A DNA stretch of 64,000 nt from Acinetobacter lwoffii (GCF_019343495.1 NZ_CP072549.1:1612001-1676000); one strand, 5' to 3'. Positions 44,380 to 54,638 are shown, counted from the stretch's first letter. A program made the numbers and translations. Notes: generated by a model not told the origin, from the sequence alone.

Positions 44380-44408
44380 AAAAGCGACCGATACGGGTCG
44401 CTTTTTTT
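44380..44408. terminator. Bidirectional terminator between the antiporter and AraC genes
   Basis: AAAGCGACC-GATAC-GGGTCGCTTT with A and T tracts on both sides; it overlaps the araC-type gene's stop codon. Confidence 0.88.
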
Positions 44409-45444
44409 AGCTGCGCTGTTTGTGTAACTGCTTTCTGCGCTCTAATAATGTCTGTCCGGTGGCTGCCTTGTAGGCCCGTGCCAATGCCGACTGGTCAGAA
44501 TAATCCAGCTGCTCGGCGATTTCGGTCAGACCTAATCCCTTCTGCAACAACAGCTCGCAACGTTTGATCCGCTGCTGTTCCAGCAGTTTTTTAAATGAGG
44601 TGCCATGGGTGCTGAACAAGCGCTGCAGACTCCGTGTCGACATCAGCAGCTGCCGGGCAAGCTGTTCAACTTTAATGACCTGATGCCGGGTACGGAGCTG
44701 TTCGGCAATCATTTGCTGGGCCTGCTCCAGATGACCCTCAACTAGTGGCTTGGCTGCAATGGCCTGTTCTGCCTGATGTACCAGCAACTGCAACAGCATA
44801 GGATCTGCCTGCTCAGACCGATGTGCCAGTCCTTGTAAATCCAGTTCTATGCCGTAGTAGGCTTGGGAAAATATCACCTCGCTGGCGAAAAACTTTTGAT
44901 AATGCATTTGTCCCCTATCGGGCGCATGGGCAAAGCGTACACAATGCAGTAACAGTTGATGATCCTGCAAAATGACGCGTCCCAATTGCACCATCGCGGC
45001 CATGGTCAGCTCATTGAGCAGATTATATTTTTCATCCAGATAGGCCCAAAATAATTCAAGACTGTGTTCACGCTGCTTCAATTGCAAAGGTACAAACTCA
45101 CTGCCATCAATCACCAGTCGTTGAAAGCGAATGATATGCCGGATCATTTCCGCAACGCTGCTGCTTCGCGAAGCCATATAGCCGAGCACGCCAAAATGTT
45201 CTGGACGAATAACCTGCACGATCTCGAAAATTAGTTGTGGACAGTTTAAATGTTGCCGGGTTCTTAACAGAAGCTGATTTAATAATTCCAGCGGCACTTG
45301 CGTGGCAAAAGGCTGATCAATCAGGGGGACAAGCGCTTCATGTACATCTTGCAGAAAGTCAGCTTCCAAAGGCTCAATTTGCAGACTGCGCAGATAAGTC
45401 GCCCAAAGCTGAATATAACCATTGGATATTTTAATTTCTTGCAT
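44407..45444 (-). CDS. AraC-family transcriptional regulator
   Basis: A 345-residue regulator. The N-terminal 200 residues match the arabinose-binding-like/OruR-type domain seen in AraC regulators of lipid and aromatic metabolism (FGVLGYMASRSSSVAEMIRH). The C-terminus has the two HTH motifs (VEQLARQLLMSTRSLQRLFS and LGLTEIAEQLDYSDQSALAR). It is divergent from the metal-dependent hydrolase at 45587, which it probably controls; the 142-base gap would hold both promoters. Effector unknown. Confidence 0.88.
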   Translation of the reverse strand: MQEIKISNGYIQLWATYLRSLQIEPLEADFLQDVHEALVPLIDQPFATQVPLELLNQLLLRTRQHLNCPQLIFEIVQVIRPEHFGVLGYMASRSSSVAEMIRHIIRFQRLVIDGSEFVPLQLKQREHSLELFWAYLDEKYNLLNELTMAAMVQLGRVILQDHQLLLHCVRFAHAPDRGQMHYQKFFASEVIFSQAYYGIELDLQGLAHRSEQADPMLLQLLVHQAEQAIAAKPLVEGHLEQAQQMIAEQLRTRHQVIKVEQLARQLLMSTRSLQRLFSTHGTSFKKLLEQQRIKRCELLLQKGLGLTEIAEQLDYSDQSALARAYKAATGQTLLERRKQLHKQRS

Positions 45445-45586
45445 GCGCGCTTCCCGCTGCCTGCTTTAGTCTAAGCAGTTTTATTTTCATTTGGCATAAA
45501 ATGTATAAAAATTGGCAAGCACTGTCAAAACAATTACGGCATTCCCCGACATACTGTCAGCATCGTCACAAAAAAGAACTTCTAAG

Positions 45587-46465
45587 ATGAATGCAGTATT
45601 AAAATCTTCAATAAAGCCCGTGGTCCGGACCCAGCTTGATTTTAAACTGGATGAAATTCCGCGCTACTGGTTTGGCGGCGATCCCTTTCTGACCCGCATG
45701 TTCGATGCCTTGAGCCTGACCTTTCCAGATGGCGAGCGTTATTTTATTCAAAGTGTGCGCCTGTTCCGCGATCAGATCACAGACCTGGAACTGCAACAAC
45801 GTGTGGCAAATTTTATTCGTCAGGAAGCACAGCATGGCATTGCCCATGAAAAAATGAACCAGCTGATGCGTGAACAAGGCATGCCTGTCGATGATTTTAT
45901 TGAGCGTCTGAATAATATGTTCGCTTATGACCTCAAACATCGTTCAGCACAGTTCAATATTGCAACGACGGCAGCGGCAGAACACTTGACCGCGCTGATG
46001 GCTGAAACTTTTTACGGTCAGAAATCCACCTTAAAAGACGGTCATCCTTATGTACGTGCCATGTTTGCCTGGCATGCGATTGAAGAAATGGAACATCGTG
46101 ATGTGGCTTTTGACGTGATGAAAGATGTCGCAAAAACACCTGAATGGATGCGCAAAATGACTCTGCTCAGCACGACATTTTTGATGTTTAGTTATACCGC
46201 CTATCGCGCCAATGTCATGCTGAAACATGATGGCTTCAGTGTCTTAGAGCGTTTGCAAATGAACTTAAAAGGATTGCCCTGGTTGTTTGGCCGCAACGGC
46301 ACCTTGACTCGTATGGGCCCACAATATCGGGACTGGTTTAAAAAAGATTTTCATCCCAGTCAGCATCCTGTGATTGCGCAATATGATGTCTGGGTGAAGA
46401 CTTTAGCCGAAACCAATGATCCAATTCAGGCCGGTGAAGCCTTCTGGCAGGCCGCCAAAGATTAA
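45587..46465 (+). CDS. Putative metal-dependent hydrolase
   Basis: A 292-residue protein of the Acinetobacter/Pseudomonas 'metal-dependent hydrolase' family (PF10118 type). It is His- and Glu-rich in the ferritin-like manner, with pairs such as RQEAQHGIAHEKM, AAEHLTALMAE and HAIEEMEHRDVAFD that suit a di-metal site, and a membrane-like patch near STTFLMFSYTAY. The reaction is not established. ATG 45587 (MNAVLKSS) is preferred over a longer frame to 45512. Divergent from an AraC regulator, a common pairing for this family. Confidence 0.85.
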   Translation: MNAVLKSSIKPVVRTQLDFKLDEIPRYWFGGDPFLTRMFDALSLTFPDGERYFIQSVRLFRDQITDLELQQRVANFIRQEAQHGIAHEKMNQLMREQGMPVDDFIERLNNMFAYDLKHRSAQFNIATTAAAEHLTALMAETFYGQKSTLKDGHPYVRAMFAWHAIEEMEHRDVAFDVMKDVAKTPEWMRKMTLLSTTFLMFSYTAYRANVMLKHDGFSVLERLQMNLKGLPWLFGRNGTLTRMGPQYRDWFKKDFHPSQHPVIAQYDVWVKTLAETNDPIQAGEAFWQAAKD

Positions 46466-46864
46466 GCTCAAGTCAAAAAGCCTTTAATGTTGATAGTGCC
46501 CGTCAGTTAAGCAATTGACTGGAATTTTATTTTTTAAATTCAGTATTATATTTGATAGATGGAAAAGTCATCCGCAACTATTTGAGGCAGGACTACATTA
46601 AAAAATGATTATTTCTGCGACAAATTTACTAGTGGATGGTGGCTGACAAGTTTTGCGGTGAGGAGTATTACTCCGCAAGATGCCTTCCTTGCGAAGCTCC
46701 GCTTCTCATTTGGGCGAAACCAAAGTAACAAATGATTCATTAATATCTGATTTAAAACGTAAGAATCCATCGTGAACTACTAAAAAGTTAAAGAGCCTAT
46801 TTCTAAATTCTTTAACTGATCAGCATTATTCAATGTTGAAGGCTTTTAAATGACTCAATCTGAT
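46466..46864. other. Intergenic region with short hairpins, possible repeat remnant
   Basis: 399 bases, no gene. It contains a small hairpin (TGCGG...CCGCA enclosing GGAGTATTACTCC) near 46653-46677, GAAGCTCCGCTTC near 46694-46707, and the words TTTGGGCGAAACCAAAGTAAC. A stem TTAAAGA...TCTTTAA lies near 46790-46817. It may be the remnant of a dispersed repeat; no ORF or insertion-sequence ends are visible. Confidence 0.35.
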
Positions 46865-47857
46865 TTACCACTTGGCATAATGCTGCTCAAGCAAGGCATA
46901 TTCATTCAGTAAAATAATTTCCTGATCATCCTGCTGAATCGTTCCTGAAACCTTGGCCTGCCACTGACTAAACTGACTTCCGACCAGACGCAGGTTCAGA
47001 TTTTCATAACGGCGCCAGCCTATACTCACCATCAGATTCAATTTTTCATCCAGCGACTGAATCGTCCATTGGTTTTCCGATTCCTGTTGAAACAGCACAT
47101 CGGCCAAGGGATAAATTTTCCCATTGATCCACAGACAGTTTTCGTTACCGAAGCTTTCATTTACGCCAGAGGCCAGATTAATCCCAATCCGGTTCTGGTT
47201 CACATCCCAGAAATTACAGGACAGCCAGAACCAGGCGGTTTCCGGACGTAAAAAGCCGCAGGTATCATCTAATGAGGCAAAGCTGCGTTCATTAAACTGG
47301 ATGGTTTGCCCCTGCTTGTTAATGAAAAAGCCTTCACAGCCCAAAGTGGTCAGTTTCTGGGTATAGGTCCAGCCGTTGATGCCAATCGGACTGCACATAC
47401 TCAGCGGGTCTGTGCCAGCACAGAAAATCCGGGCACTGAGTTTAATTTCACCATATTTGCTGACGTTGATATAACGCACGCCGTTGGCATGCTGGATATC
47501 GATCTGAAAAGGTGACTTGTGAAAATAACTATGATTAAACAGTGGCTGCTCGTCCAGCACCGTGTTACGGGACAGGAAATTAATCGCATTCCATTCCAGC
47601 ACTTCATTGCTCATATGGTTATAGACATAGACAAAACCATGCCCTGCCCATGCAATATCGGCAATTGCCAGTCCAATCGTATAATGCTCGTGCTGAATAC
47701 TACAGAATTTGAATTTTTTATATTTTAGATGCTTACGCCAGCCTGACAGCACATGACCATAAGGATTTTTGTATTGATATGCCTGATAGTCAATACTTTT
47801 TGGAAGCTCCTTAAAACGTCCATAACGCGGTTGTCCATTTGCCTGAATTAAATCCAT
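46865..47857 (-). CDS. DUF2804-family protein
   Basis: A 330-residue protein of unknown function matching the DUF2804 pattern: GQPRYGRF at the start, many Trp, Tyr and Asn residues, and the segments AWFWLSCNFWDVNQN and GVNESFGNENCLWINGK. No signal peptide or transmembrane helix. Beta-rich composition suggests a lipocalin/carotenoid-binding-like fold, which is a guess. It is not clearly linked to its neighbours. Confidence 0.8.
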   Translation of the reverse strand: MDLIQANGQPRYGRFKELPKSIDYQAYQYKNPYGHVLSGWRKHLKYKKFKFCSIQHEHYTIGLAIADIAWAGHGFVYVYNHMSNEVLEWNAINFLSRNTVLDEQPLFNHSYFHKSPFQIDIQHANGVRYINVSKYGEIKLSARIFCAGTDPLSMCSPIGINGWTYTQKLTTLGCEGFFINKQGQTIQFNERSFASLDDTCGFLRPETAWFWLSCNFWDVNQNRIGINLASGVNESFGNENCLWINGKIYPLADVLFQQESENQWTIQSLDEKLNLMVSIGWRRYENLNLRLVGSQFSQWQAKVSGTIQQDDQEIILLNEYALLEQHYAKW

Positions 47858-47994
47858 TTAAGACATTCCATCTCAGTCAAAACTGTTTTTCCTTGGCAGT
47901 ATTATGCCAATTATTAAATTTTGATAAAGAGATTTTTTAAACCGCTTATCGAATCATCAAGCCAGCCGCAGGTTTAATTCAATCGCAAACTGCT

Positions 47995-48504
47995 TTAAAT
48001 CGTGAGATAGGTATTTTCCCAGCGATTGCCACTAAAGCTGCCCTCTAGCAGTTGGACGTAGCGGCCATAAACCTGATCGATGGCAATACAGTCATCTACA
48101 TCCAGAACACGGTCAGTATGCTGTTTTTGCCAGTGCCTGGCGAAGTAAGCTTTACCGCGCTGTTTAGCGACCATGGCATTCTGCGCAACCACCAGCACAT
48201 AACGATGCAACTCGCCAAATTCGCGTGGATCATAACCACCCAGATTAATCAGCCAAAGTTTTTCATCGGATTGCTGTGGCTGTGCATCAGTAAATTGCAG
48301 CGCATAGGACCTGCCTTCAAACTCTAGCCCATTGATTTGCGCCCAGGCATCAATATGCAAGCCTTTCTGTTCCGCAAACCAGGCATTTTTCAATTGCGCA
48401 TAGGTATCTTCCAGACTCTCTCCTATTGCCAAAACCACATCATGAACTTCTGTATTGGCACGGGCATGACGACCACCGAGCATCACAATAAACAGGCTGG
48501 GCAT
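47995..48504 (-). CDS. DUF1543-family protein
   Basis: A 169-residue protein with the DUF1543 beginning MPSLFIVMLGGRHARANTEVHDVVL and an alpha/beta composition. The function is unknown; it is cytoplasmic by the lack of a signal. It lies 137 bases from the DUF2804 gene in the same direction. The start at 48504 is the natural one. Confidence 0.82.
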   Translation of the reverse strand: MPSLFIVMLGGRHARANTEVHDVVLAIGESLEDTYAQLKNAWFAEQKGLHIDAWAQINGLEFEGRSYALQFTDAQPQQSDEKLWLINLGGYDPREFGELHRYVLVVAQNAMVAKQRGKAYFARHWQKQHTDRVLDVDDCIAIDQVYGRYVQLLEGSFSGNRWENTYLTI

Positions 48505-48998
48505 TACATTTCCTTGTTAGCGTCAATCTTTAAGATCATTTCATTGATGCTTGCCAGTATAGCGCAAAGCTATTCCATGATGATGTAGCCATCTGCCAAG
48601 GACAAATTTGCATCATCAGCATGACTGAATTTGCGCAAAACAGCATGAAGTCATTCGGTACCGATATACATCTCGAGGATCAGTTTAAGCCTGTCTCAGG
48701 ACCAAAAACTCATTTTCAGTGAATACAATTGGCTAACAGAGCATTTCCGATCATTTTCATCAGGATTTACAGCGATAGAGGATTATTTTTTTGTACAAAA
48801 TACAAACACGGCTAAACCGCACAAATCTGTACAAATCTGTACAAATTTTCGCCCAAATTTCAATCTAAAGGCATATTTCGTTGACTGAAATGCGCTGAAA
48901 GACGATACTCTCAATGTTTTTATTTAAGCAAATCGGTTCAAAGAGACTGGGCCAAAAGTTCGGTCCTCAGAAACTCAATCCAACGCAAGGGGCTATAT
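48505..48998. other. Intergenic region upstream of icd with repeated TGTACAAA sites
   Basis: 494 bases without a gene. TGTACAAA occurs at 48792-48799, 48828-48835 and 48838-48845, the last two exactly ten bases apart. AAGGGG precedes the icd ATG at good spacing. These may be operators, but no regulator can be named. Confidence 0.4.
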
Positions 48999-51230
48999 AT
49001 GGCTGGTGGAAAGTCAACTATCATTTACACACTGACCGACGAGGCGCCATTACTGGCGACTTATTCTCTGCTGCCGATCATTGAGACCTTTACTAAGCCA
49101 GCTGGCGTTGAGATCGTCAAAAGTGACATCTCTGTAGCTGTGCGCGTGCTCTCCGAATTTACAGATTACCTAAGCGAAGAGCAAAAGGTGCCTGACACTC
49201 TAGCTGAGCTAGGTCGTCTTACACAAGATCCAGACACGAACATTATCAAACTCCCAAATATCAGTGCTTCTGTTGGCCAGCTAACAGCGTGTATCAAGGA
49301 ACTTCAGTCTAAAGGCTATGCAATCCCTGACTATCCTGAAAACCCGACCACTGAAGAAGAAAAAGCAATCAAGGCACGTTATAGCAAATGTCTTGGTTCA
49401 GCAGTAAACCCTGTTCTACGTGAAGGTAACTCAGACCGTCGTGCGCCTGCTGCCGTTAAAAACTACGTGAAAAAACACCCGCACTCTATGAGCGAGTGGA
49501 AACAGTGGTCTCAAACTCACGTTTCACACATGGACGAAGGTGACTTCTACCACGGCGAAAAGTCAATGACTTTAGACCGCGCACGTGATGTGAAAATGGA
49601 ACTGATCACCAAGTCTGGTGAAACCATTGTTCTTAAGCCAAAAGTTGCGCTTCTGGACGGCGAGATCATCGACTCAATGTTCATGAGCAAAAAAGCACTT
49701 TGCGACTTCTACGAGAAAGAACTTGAAGACTGTCGTGAAGCAGGCATCCTGTTCTCTTTACACGTTAAAGCAACCATGATGAAGGTGTCTCACCCAATCG
49801 TATTTGGTCACTGTGTAAGAATCTACTACAAAGAAGCATTCGAAAAACATGGCAAGCTTTTTGATGAGCTTGGCATTAATGTCAATAACGGTATGGCGGG
49901 TCTTTACGAAAAGCTTGAAACTTTACCAACCTCTGTACGTGAAGAAATCATTGCTGATTTACATGCTTGTCAAGAACACCGCCCAGCTTTAGCGATGGTT
50001 GATTCTGCAAAAGGCATCACTAACTTCCATTCACCAAACGACGTGATTGTAGATGCTTCTATGCCTGCAATGATTCGTGGTGGCGGTAAAATGTGGGGCG
50101 CTGACGGCAAGCCTTATGACTGTAAAGCAGTCATGCCTGAATCTACATTCGCACGTATTTACCAGGAAATGATCAATTTCTGTAAGTGGAATGGCAACTT
50201 CGATCCAAAAACCATGGGTACTGTACCTAACGTTGGTTTGATGGCGCAAAAAGCGGAAGAATACGGTTCACACGACAAGACTTTCGAAATTCCTGAAGCA
50301 GGTGTTGCGAACATCACTGACCTAGAAACAGGTGAAGTGTTAATGTCTCAAAATGTGGAAGAAGGCGATATCTGGCGTATGTGTCAGGTGAGAGACGCAC
50401 CGATCCGCGACTGGGTAAAACTTGCAGTTACTCGTGCACGCAACTCTGGCATGCCGGCAATCTTCTGGCTTGACCCGTACCGTCCACACGAAAACGAACT
50501 GATCAAGAAAGTTGAAAAATACCTGAAAGATCATGACACCACTGGTCTTGACATCCAGATCATGTCACAAGTACGTGCAATGCGTTATACGCTTGAACGT
50601 GTTGCTCGCGGTCTAGATACTATTTCTGTAACAGGTAACATTCTGCGTGACTACCTGACTGACTTGTTCCCGATCATGGAATTGGGTACATCTGCGAAAA
50701 TGTTGTCAATCGTGCCATTAATGGCAGGTGGTGGCATGTACGAAACAGGTGCAGGCGGTTCTGCTCCTAAGCACGTACAGCAGTTAGTTGAAGAAAACCA
50801 CTTACGTTGGGATTCACTCGGTGAATTCATGGCGTTGGCGGTATCTTTAGAAGAAATGGGGATTAAAGAAGGCAATGACGACATCAAGTTACTTGCTAAA
50901 ACTTTAGACCAAGCGACTGGTAAATTGCTAGATAACGACAAGTCTCCTTCTCGTCGTACTGGCGAATTGGACAACCGTGGTAGCCATTTCTACCTGGCGA
51001 AATTCTGGGCTGAAGAACTTGCTGCTCAAGACGAAAATGCTGAATTGAAAGCGAAATTTGCACCACTTGCAAAAACTTTAGCTGAAAATGAAGAGAAAAT
51101 CGTTGCTGAGCTTGCAGAAGTTCAAGGCAAATCAGTAGACATCGGCGGTTACTACGCAGTTGATCAAGAAAAAGTAAATGCAGTGATGCGTCCAAGTGCA
51201 ACTTTGAATGCAGCGCTTGAAACGATCTAA
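48999..51230 (+). CDS. icd: NADP-dependent isocitrate dehydrogenase, monomeric type
   Basis: Oxidative decarboxylation of isocitrate to 2-oxoglutarate in the TCA cycle. At 743 residues this is the monomeric (IDH-II) form, unrelated in length to the dimeric 416-residue enzyme; Acinetobacter has the monomeric type. Conserved segments include [36 protein letters not shown] and the nucleotide-binding region [13 protein letters not shown] and later [21 protein letters not shown] terminator follows 33 bases after the stop. Confidence 0.96.
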   Translation: MAGGKSTIIYTLTDEAPLLATYSLLPIIETFTKPAGVEIVKSDISVAVRVLSEFTDYLSEEQKVPDTLAELGRLTQDPDTNIIKLPNISASVGQLTACIKELQSKGYAIPDYPENPTTEEEKAIKARYSKCLGSAVNPVLREGNSDRRAPAAVKNYVKKHPHSMSEWKQWSQTHVSHMDEGDFYHGEKSMTLDRARDVKMELITKSGETIVLKPKVALLDGEIIDSMFMSKKALCDFYEKELEDCREAGILFSLHVKATMMKVSHPIVFGHCVRIYYKEAFEKHGKLFDELGINVNNGMAGLYEKLETLPTSVREEIIADLHACQEHRPALAMVDSAKGITNFHSPNDVIVDASMPAMIRGGGKMWGADGKPYDCKAVMPESTFARIYQEMINFCKWNGNFDPKTMGTVPNVGLMAQKAEEYGSHDKTFEIPEAGVANITDLETGEVLMSQNVEEGDIWRMCQVRDAPIRDWVKLAVTRARNSGMPAIFWLDPYRPHENELIKKVEKYLKDHDTTGLDIQIMSQVRAMRYTLERVARGLDTISVTGNILRDYLTDLFPIMELGTSAKMLSIVPLMAGGGMYETGAGGSAPKHVQQLVEENHLRWDSLGEFMALAVSLEEMGIKEGNDDIKLLAKTLDQATGKLLDNDKSPSRRTGELDNRGSHFYLAKFWAEELAAQDENAELKAKFAPLAKTLAENEEKIVAELAEVQGKSVDIGGYYAVDQEKVNAVMRPSATLNAALETI

Positions 51231-51263
51231 GCTTTTAAGAACTAACTGAGTCAGTGATGTAGA

Positions 51264-51292
51264 AAAACCGGCGTCTAGGCGCCGGTTTTTTT
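51264..51292. terminator. Terminator after icd
   Basis: AAACCGGCG-TCTAGG-CGCCGGTTT with T tract to the right and A tract to the left; also close to the stop of the convergent TIR-like gene. Confidence 0.9.
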
Positions 51293-51299
51293 AATGTGT

Positions 51300-52115
51300 T
51301 TAAAATAATTTATTAAAATCTACCTCGTAACCAAGGGATTTAATTTCTTTGGCAAGTTGAATTTCCCAGCCATTATCAGACATGTAAACCATTCCACTGA
51401 TATCTCCTGGAAGTTCAATATTATGATCAACAACTAATGGAATTACTTTATCACGTCCTAACTTTCCAATTAAAAGACCGTGTTCAAATACAACATTTTG
51501 TCTCGCTCGCAGTTTTAGATTAGCCTGCTTAGAAACTGCCTCACCAACATCATCTGGCGTATATAGCACAATACCAAATCCAACATCGATAAATTTTTCT
51601 AATTTTTCAATAATAGTTTTCCCACTACTAGCTTGCTCATGCAAGATAATAGCCTCAAAACCTATTTTTTCTAAGAAGCGTGCTGTCTCAAGCTTTTTAG
51701 CTTTATCATGACCATGAACAATAAAAGCTTTTCTTAATGGTGTATTCGAATTTGTATCAGATTTACTAAGTTTGACTTTTAATTTACTAGAATCATCAGC
51801 TAGTACTTCATCATTCTCAATATCCATAATTAGAGAATCAATAAAGGAGATTGAGGGTTTATACTCGTCCTCCATAAATTGCTTAATTGGATCATGATAA
51901 CCAACCATCACTAGAGGATGAAGTTTTGAGTGTAATTTACTAGTATAAGCAGGAAAATATTTTTCTAAAAATTTTTGTATTGCTCTTTCCCATGATTTAA
52001 ATCTTTCCCGCCCATACTCCCTGCCTTTCTCTTTATAAGCACTATATACTTCTTCGCTAAGCCTATTTTTAAATTCATTTAATTTTTGAATCAATTCGAT
52101 TTTCTCTACGGTCAT
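51300..52115 (-). CDS. TIR-like domain protein, candidate stand-alone defence effector
   Basis: A 271-residue protein with two parts. Residues 1 to about 120 are charged, helical-looking and unrecognised. Residues about 128-265 match the TIR-like domain of Pfam PF10137, linked to CBASS and Pycsar effectors: KAFIVHGHD (131-137), IILHEQASSGKTIIEKLE, YTPDDVGEA and RARQNVVFEHGLLIGKLG, in which Glu211 fits the catalytic glutamate of NAD-cleaving TIR domains. No cyclase, SAVED, Argonaute or other defence gene is adjacent. The gene is markedly more A/T-rich than icd and queA, and lies downstream of a tRNA-Leu terminator, so lateral acquisition is likely. NADase activity and phage defence are inferred. 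Confidence 0.8.
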   Translation of the reverse strand: MTVEKIELIQKLNEFKNRLSEEVYSAYKEKGREYGRERFKSWERAIQKFLEKYFPAYTSKLHSKLHPLVMVGYHDPIKQFMEDEYKPSISFIDSLIMDIENDEVLADDSSKLKVKLSKSDTNSNTPLRKAFIVHGHDKAKKLETARFLEKIGFEAIILHEQASSGKTIIEKLEKFIDVGFGIVLYTPDDVGEAVSKQANLKLRARQNVVFEHGLLIGKLGRDKVIPLVVDHNIELPGDISGMVYMSDNGWEIQLAKEIKSLGYEVDFNKLF

Positions 52116-52212
52116 ACTTAACTCTTTAATTTAAGCTTGATAATTGTTTTATTAAATTAGTGATAACAGTTTCTTCATTATAAACTAGTTGTTATATTTT
52201 TCATTAGACAAT

Positions 52213-52246
52213 AAAAAACCCCAAGACTGAATGCGCTTGGGGTTTT
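52213..52246 (-). terminator. Terminator after tRNA-Leu
   Basis: AAAACCCCAAG and CTTGGGGTTTT stem, followed by T residues on the minus strand. Confidence 0.88.
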
Positions 52247-52255
52247 CTAGAATTT

Positions 52256-52342
52256 TGGTCCCGAGGGTCGGACTCGAACCGACACGTCATCTCTGACAGC
52301 GGATTTTGAGTCCGCCGCGTCTACCAATTTCACCACCTCGGG
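52256..52342 (-). tRNA. tRNA-Leu (CAA)
   Basis: Long-variable-arm tRNA of 87 bases. Anticodon CAA lies in the loop CTCAAAA between GCGGA and TCCGC; acceptor CCCGAGG/CCTCGGG, discriminator A, encoded CCA. Its 3' end points toward the TIR-like gene, which makes it a possible integration site, though no duplicated 3' end was seen. Confidence 0.96.
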
Positions 52343-52356
52343 AGTGGATGAAAGGT

Positions 52357-52384
52357 ATAATACGCGATTTCTCAGCACTGTCAA
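52357..52384 (-). promoter_or_regulatory. Promoter of tRNA-Leu
   Basis: -35 TTGACA and -10 TATTAT with a 16-base spacer on the minus strand, 15 bases from the tRNA 5' end. Confidence 0.88.
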
Positions 52385-52509
52385 CGCAGAATATTTACAT
52401 TTGTTTATTTTTAAAACAAATGGCATTTTTTCGTTTTAAAATCGAGCAATTCCCGCCATAAAAAAGAAAAAAGTTTATACTAGCCGCAGTTTTTTTAGCG
52501 TAAATCATC

Positions 52510-53544
52510 ATGCAACTTTCTGATTTTAATTTTGATCTCCCCGATGAGCTGATTGCTCGCTATCCACTGGAAACCCGCAGTGCCTCTCGCCTGCTGCACC
52601 TCGATGCACAAGGTCAATATCATGACCATCAATTTACCGACATTCTGGATTTACTTGAAGACGGCGACTTGTTGGTATTAAACGACACCAAAGTCATGAA
52701 GGCCCGTTTAAAAGGTAAACGTGCTTCAGGCGGTGCGGTAGAAGTGCTGGTTGAGCGTATGCAAGATCGCTTTATTGCCTATTGTCATATTAAGGCCAGC
52801 AACACTCCGAAAGCCGGTGCAGAACTTTTTATTGGCCCGGATGCAGTGAAAGTGACCGTACAAGGCCGTCATGAAAATCTGTTTATTGTAGAATTTTCAC
52901 AACCAATTCTCGATGTGCTGGATCAATACGGCGCCTTGCCGATTCCGCCTTATTTCAACCGTGAAGCGGAAGAGATTGATACTGAACGTTATCAAACCGT
53001 GTTTAATGACCCAACCAAACTGGCCAGCGTTGCAGCACCTACTGCCAGCCTGCATTTTGATGCCGATCTGTTGGCAAAATTGGAAGCCAAAGGGATTCAA
53101 AAAACTTTTGTGACCCTACATGTTGGTGCAGGTACTTTCCTGCCAGTGCGTACCGATGATATTCAAAATCACATCATGCACAGCGAATGGTGCGACGTCC
53201 CTGAAACTGCGGTCGAGATGATTCGTCAGACTAAAGCCCGCGGTAATAAAGTCATTTCTGTAGGCACGACTGCCACCCGTGCAGTCGAAAGTGCAGCACA
53301 AGCACATAACGGTGAACTGGCAGCCTGGACAGGTGATACCCAGATTTTCATCTATCCGGGTTATCAGTTTAAAGTGGTCGATCGTTTGATCACTAACTTC
53401 CATTTACCAGAATCGACCCTGTTAATGCTTGTGTCTGCCTTGTCCAATCGTGACAATATTCTCAATGCTTATAAGCATGCAGTAGACAGCCAGTATCGCT
53501 TCTTCAGTTATGGCGATGCCATGCTGATTGATCAGGCGAAATAA
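52510..53544 (+). CDS. queA: tRNA preQ1(34) S-adenosylmethionine ribosyltransferase-isomerase
   Basis: Transfers and isomerises the ribose of SAM onto preQ1 in tRNA, giving epoxyqueuosine. The protein is 344 residues and starts [19 protein letters not shown], with [40 protein letters not shown] and [16 protein letters not shown], all family segments. tgt of the same queuosine pathway is 2.8 kb downstream in the same direction. A four-gene insertion (53561-56164) lies between them, whereas queA and tgt are adjacent in many relatives. Confidence 0.96.
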   Translation: MQLSDFNFDLPDELIARYPLETRSASRLLHLDAQGQYHDHQFTDILDLLEDGDLLVLNDTKVMKARLKGKRASGGAVEVLVERMQDRFIAYCHIKASNTPKAGAELFIGPDAVKVTVQGRHENLFIVEFSQPILDVLDQYGALPIPPYFNREAEEIDTERYQTVFNDPTKLASVAAPTASLHFDADLLAKLEAKGIQKTFVTLHVGAGTFLPVRTDDIQNHIMHSEWCDVPETAVEMIRQTKARGNKVISVGTTATRAVESAAQAHNGELAAWTGDTQIFIYPGYQFKVVDRLITNFHLPESTLLMLVSALSNRDNILNAYKHAVDSQYRFFSYGDAMLIDQAK

Positions 53545-53560
53545 GCGAGAACCATTGCCC

Positions 53561-54589
53561 ATGCCGATCGAGTCTGTACAACAGTCCATTCATATTCGCC
53601 GCAAGAAAAATGCAGTGGTGTTTCAAAATATCGCTCGGCTTTGGGATCTGGGTCAACAGGCCAAAACGCATCAGCAATTGCTGGATGGGCTGCATCCCTG
53701 GAATGGCCCGATTACGCTCAAGTTTGAAAATAACCTGCCGCTTGCGCTTGCCGGAATTGGGCTTTTTCTGATTGGCAGCATTTTTATTGCGCCGGGAAAT
53801 ATCTGGATTCAGGGCAGTGTTTTTCTCGGCTGTCTCTGCATTTTCTGGGCCTATATTTGCTATGAACAGCAGCAGCCCTTAGAGGAAGTCATTGCTTTTC
53901 TGGAAGAACAGGCACTGGCCAAAAAATATCAGCTTGCCTTTCAAAAACAGCCACTGCATATTTCCATGCCACTCAATCCCCTGCACTTTATCCGGCATTT
54001 AAAACAATTATTTCCAGTATTCAATCAAGGTTCGTTGAGTAATGAGATTCAGCGTTATGCCAGCACGGTCTGGGAAGATGAAAATGGCCAGCAACATCAG
54101 GTGCTACTGTTCCAATACCACTATATTGATGAAGTACAGGCCCGAAATAAGGAAGGTCAGCCAGTCAAACTGATGCAGGTCCATAAAGACCTGTGGGGCG
54201 TATTTGCGTTTGATATCCAGATTCAGGGACTGGCCGTTACGACTTCCAGAAAGAAATTTTATTATCCTTATAGCCATCCCTGGCACAGCAGCGATATTCG
54301 CACCAACCAGAGATTAAGCTTTTATGGCAGTGATCCGCTGCAAACTGCCAAATTACTCAGTCCGGGTTTTGTGCTGCGACTGGCCGATTTTTTTGAACAG
54401 CGTCAGGGTGATTTACTGTTTCACCCAGAAAATAAGATGCTGTGCTATCTAGGGCCCCATGATTTATTTCAGGTATCGAGCAAGCAGCAGAATATTAGCG
54501 ATATTTCCACATTGCGCGGCCACCTGAGAACGTTTAAATTAAAACAGCTCGAAAACTTACAACATGATCTGCTGCAGTTTTTAAAATAA
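53561..54589 (+). CDS. Membrane protein of unknown function upstream of lemA
   Basis: A 343-residue protein with two adjacent transmembrane segments around residues 60-105 (LALAGIGLFLIGSIFIAPG and SVFLGCLCIFWAYICYE), then a cytoplasmic or periplasmic domain of about 230 residues. The second half has a pattern seen in DUF3137-like proteins, which often sit beside lemA, but I cannot confirm this. The ATG at 53561 (MPIESVQQS) lies 16 bases past the queA stop; the open frame extends to 53528 inside queA. Confidence 0.7.
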   Translation: MPIESVQQSIHIRRKKNAVVFQNIARLWDLGQQAKTHQQLLDGLHPWNGPITLKFENNLPLALAGIGLFLIGSIFIAPGNIWIQGSVFLGCLCIFWAYICYEQQQPLEEVIAFLEEQALAKKYQLAFQKQPLHISMPLNPLHFIRHLKQLFPVFNQGSLSNEIQRYASTVWEDENGQQHQVLLFQYHYIDEVQARNKEGQPVKLMQVHKDLWGVFAFDIQIQGLAVTTSRKKFYYPYSHPWHSSDIRTNQRLSFYGSDPLQTAKLLSPGFVLRLADFFEQRQGDLLFHPENKMLCYLGPHDLFQVSSKQQNISDISTLRGHLRTFKLKQLENLQHDLLQFLK

Positions 54590-54638
54590 ATTTTTCGCAT
54601 CATTTTTAAAATATAGATATAGCTTGGGGAGATCTCGG

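Noticed and set aside
51300..52342. The TIR-like gene as part of a full CBASS, Thoeris or Pycsar operon
   Set aside because: No cyclase, ThsA-like, SAVED or other partner gene is next to it; the neighbours are icd and tRNA-Leu.
51230..52342. An integrated element bounded by att repeats at tRNA-Leu
   Set aside because: I found no copy of the tRNA 3' end on the icd side and no integrase.
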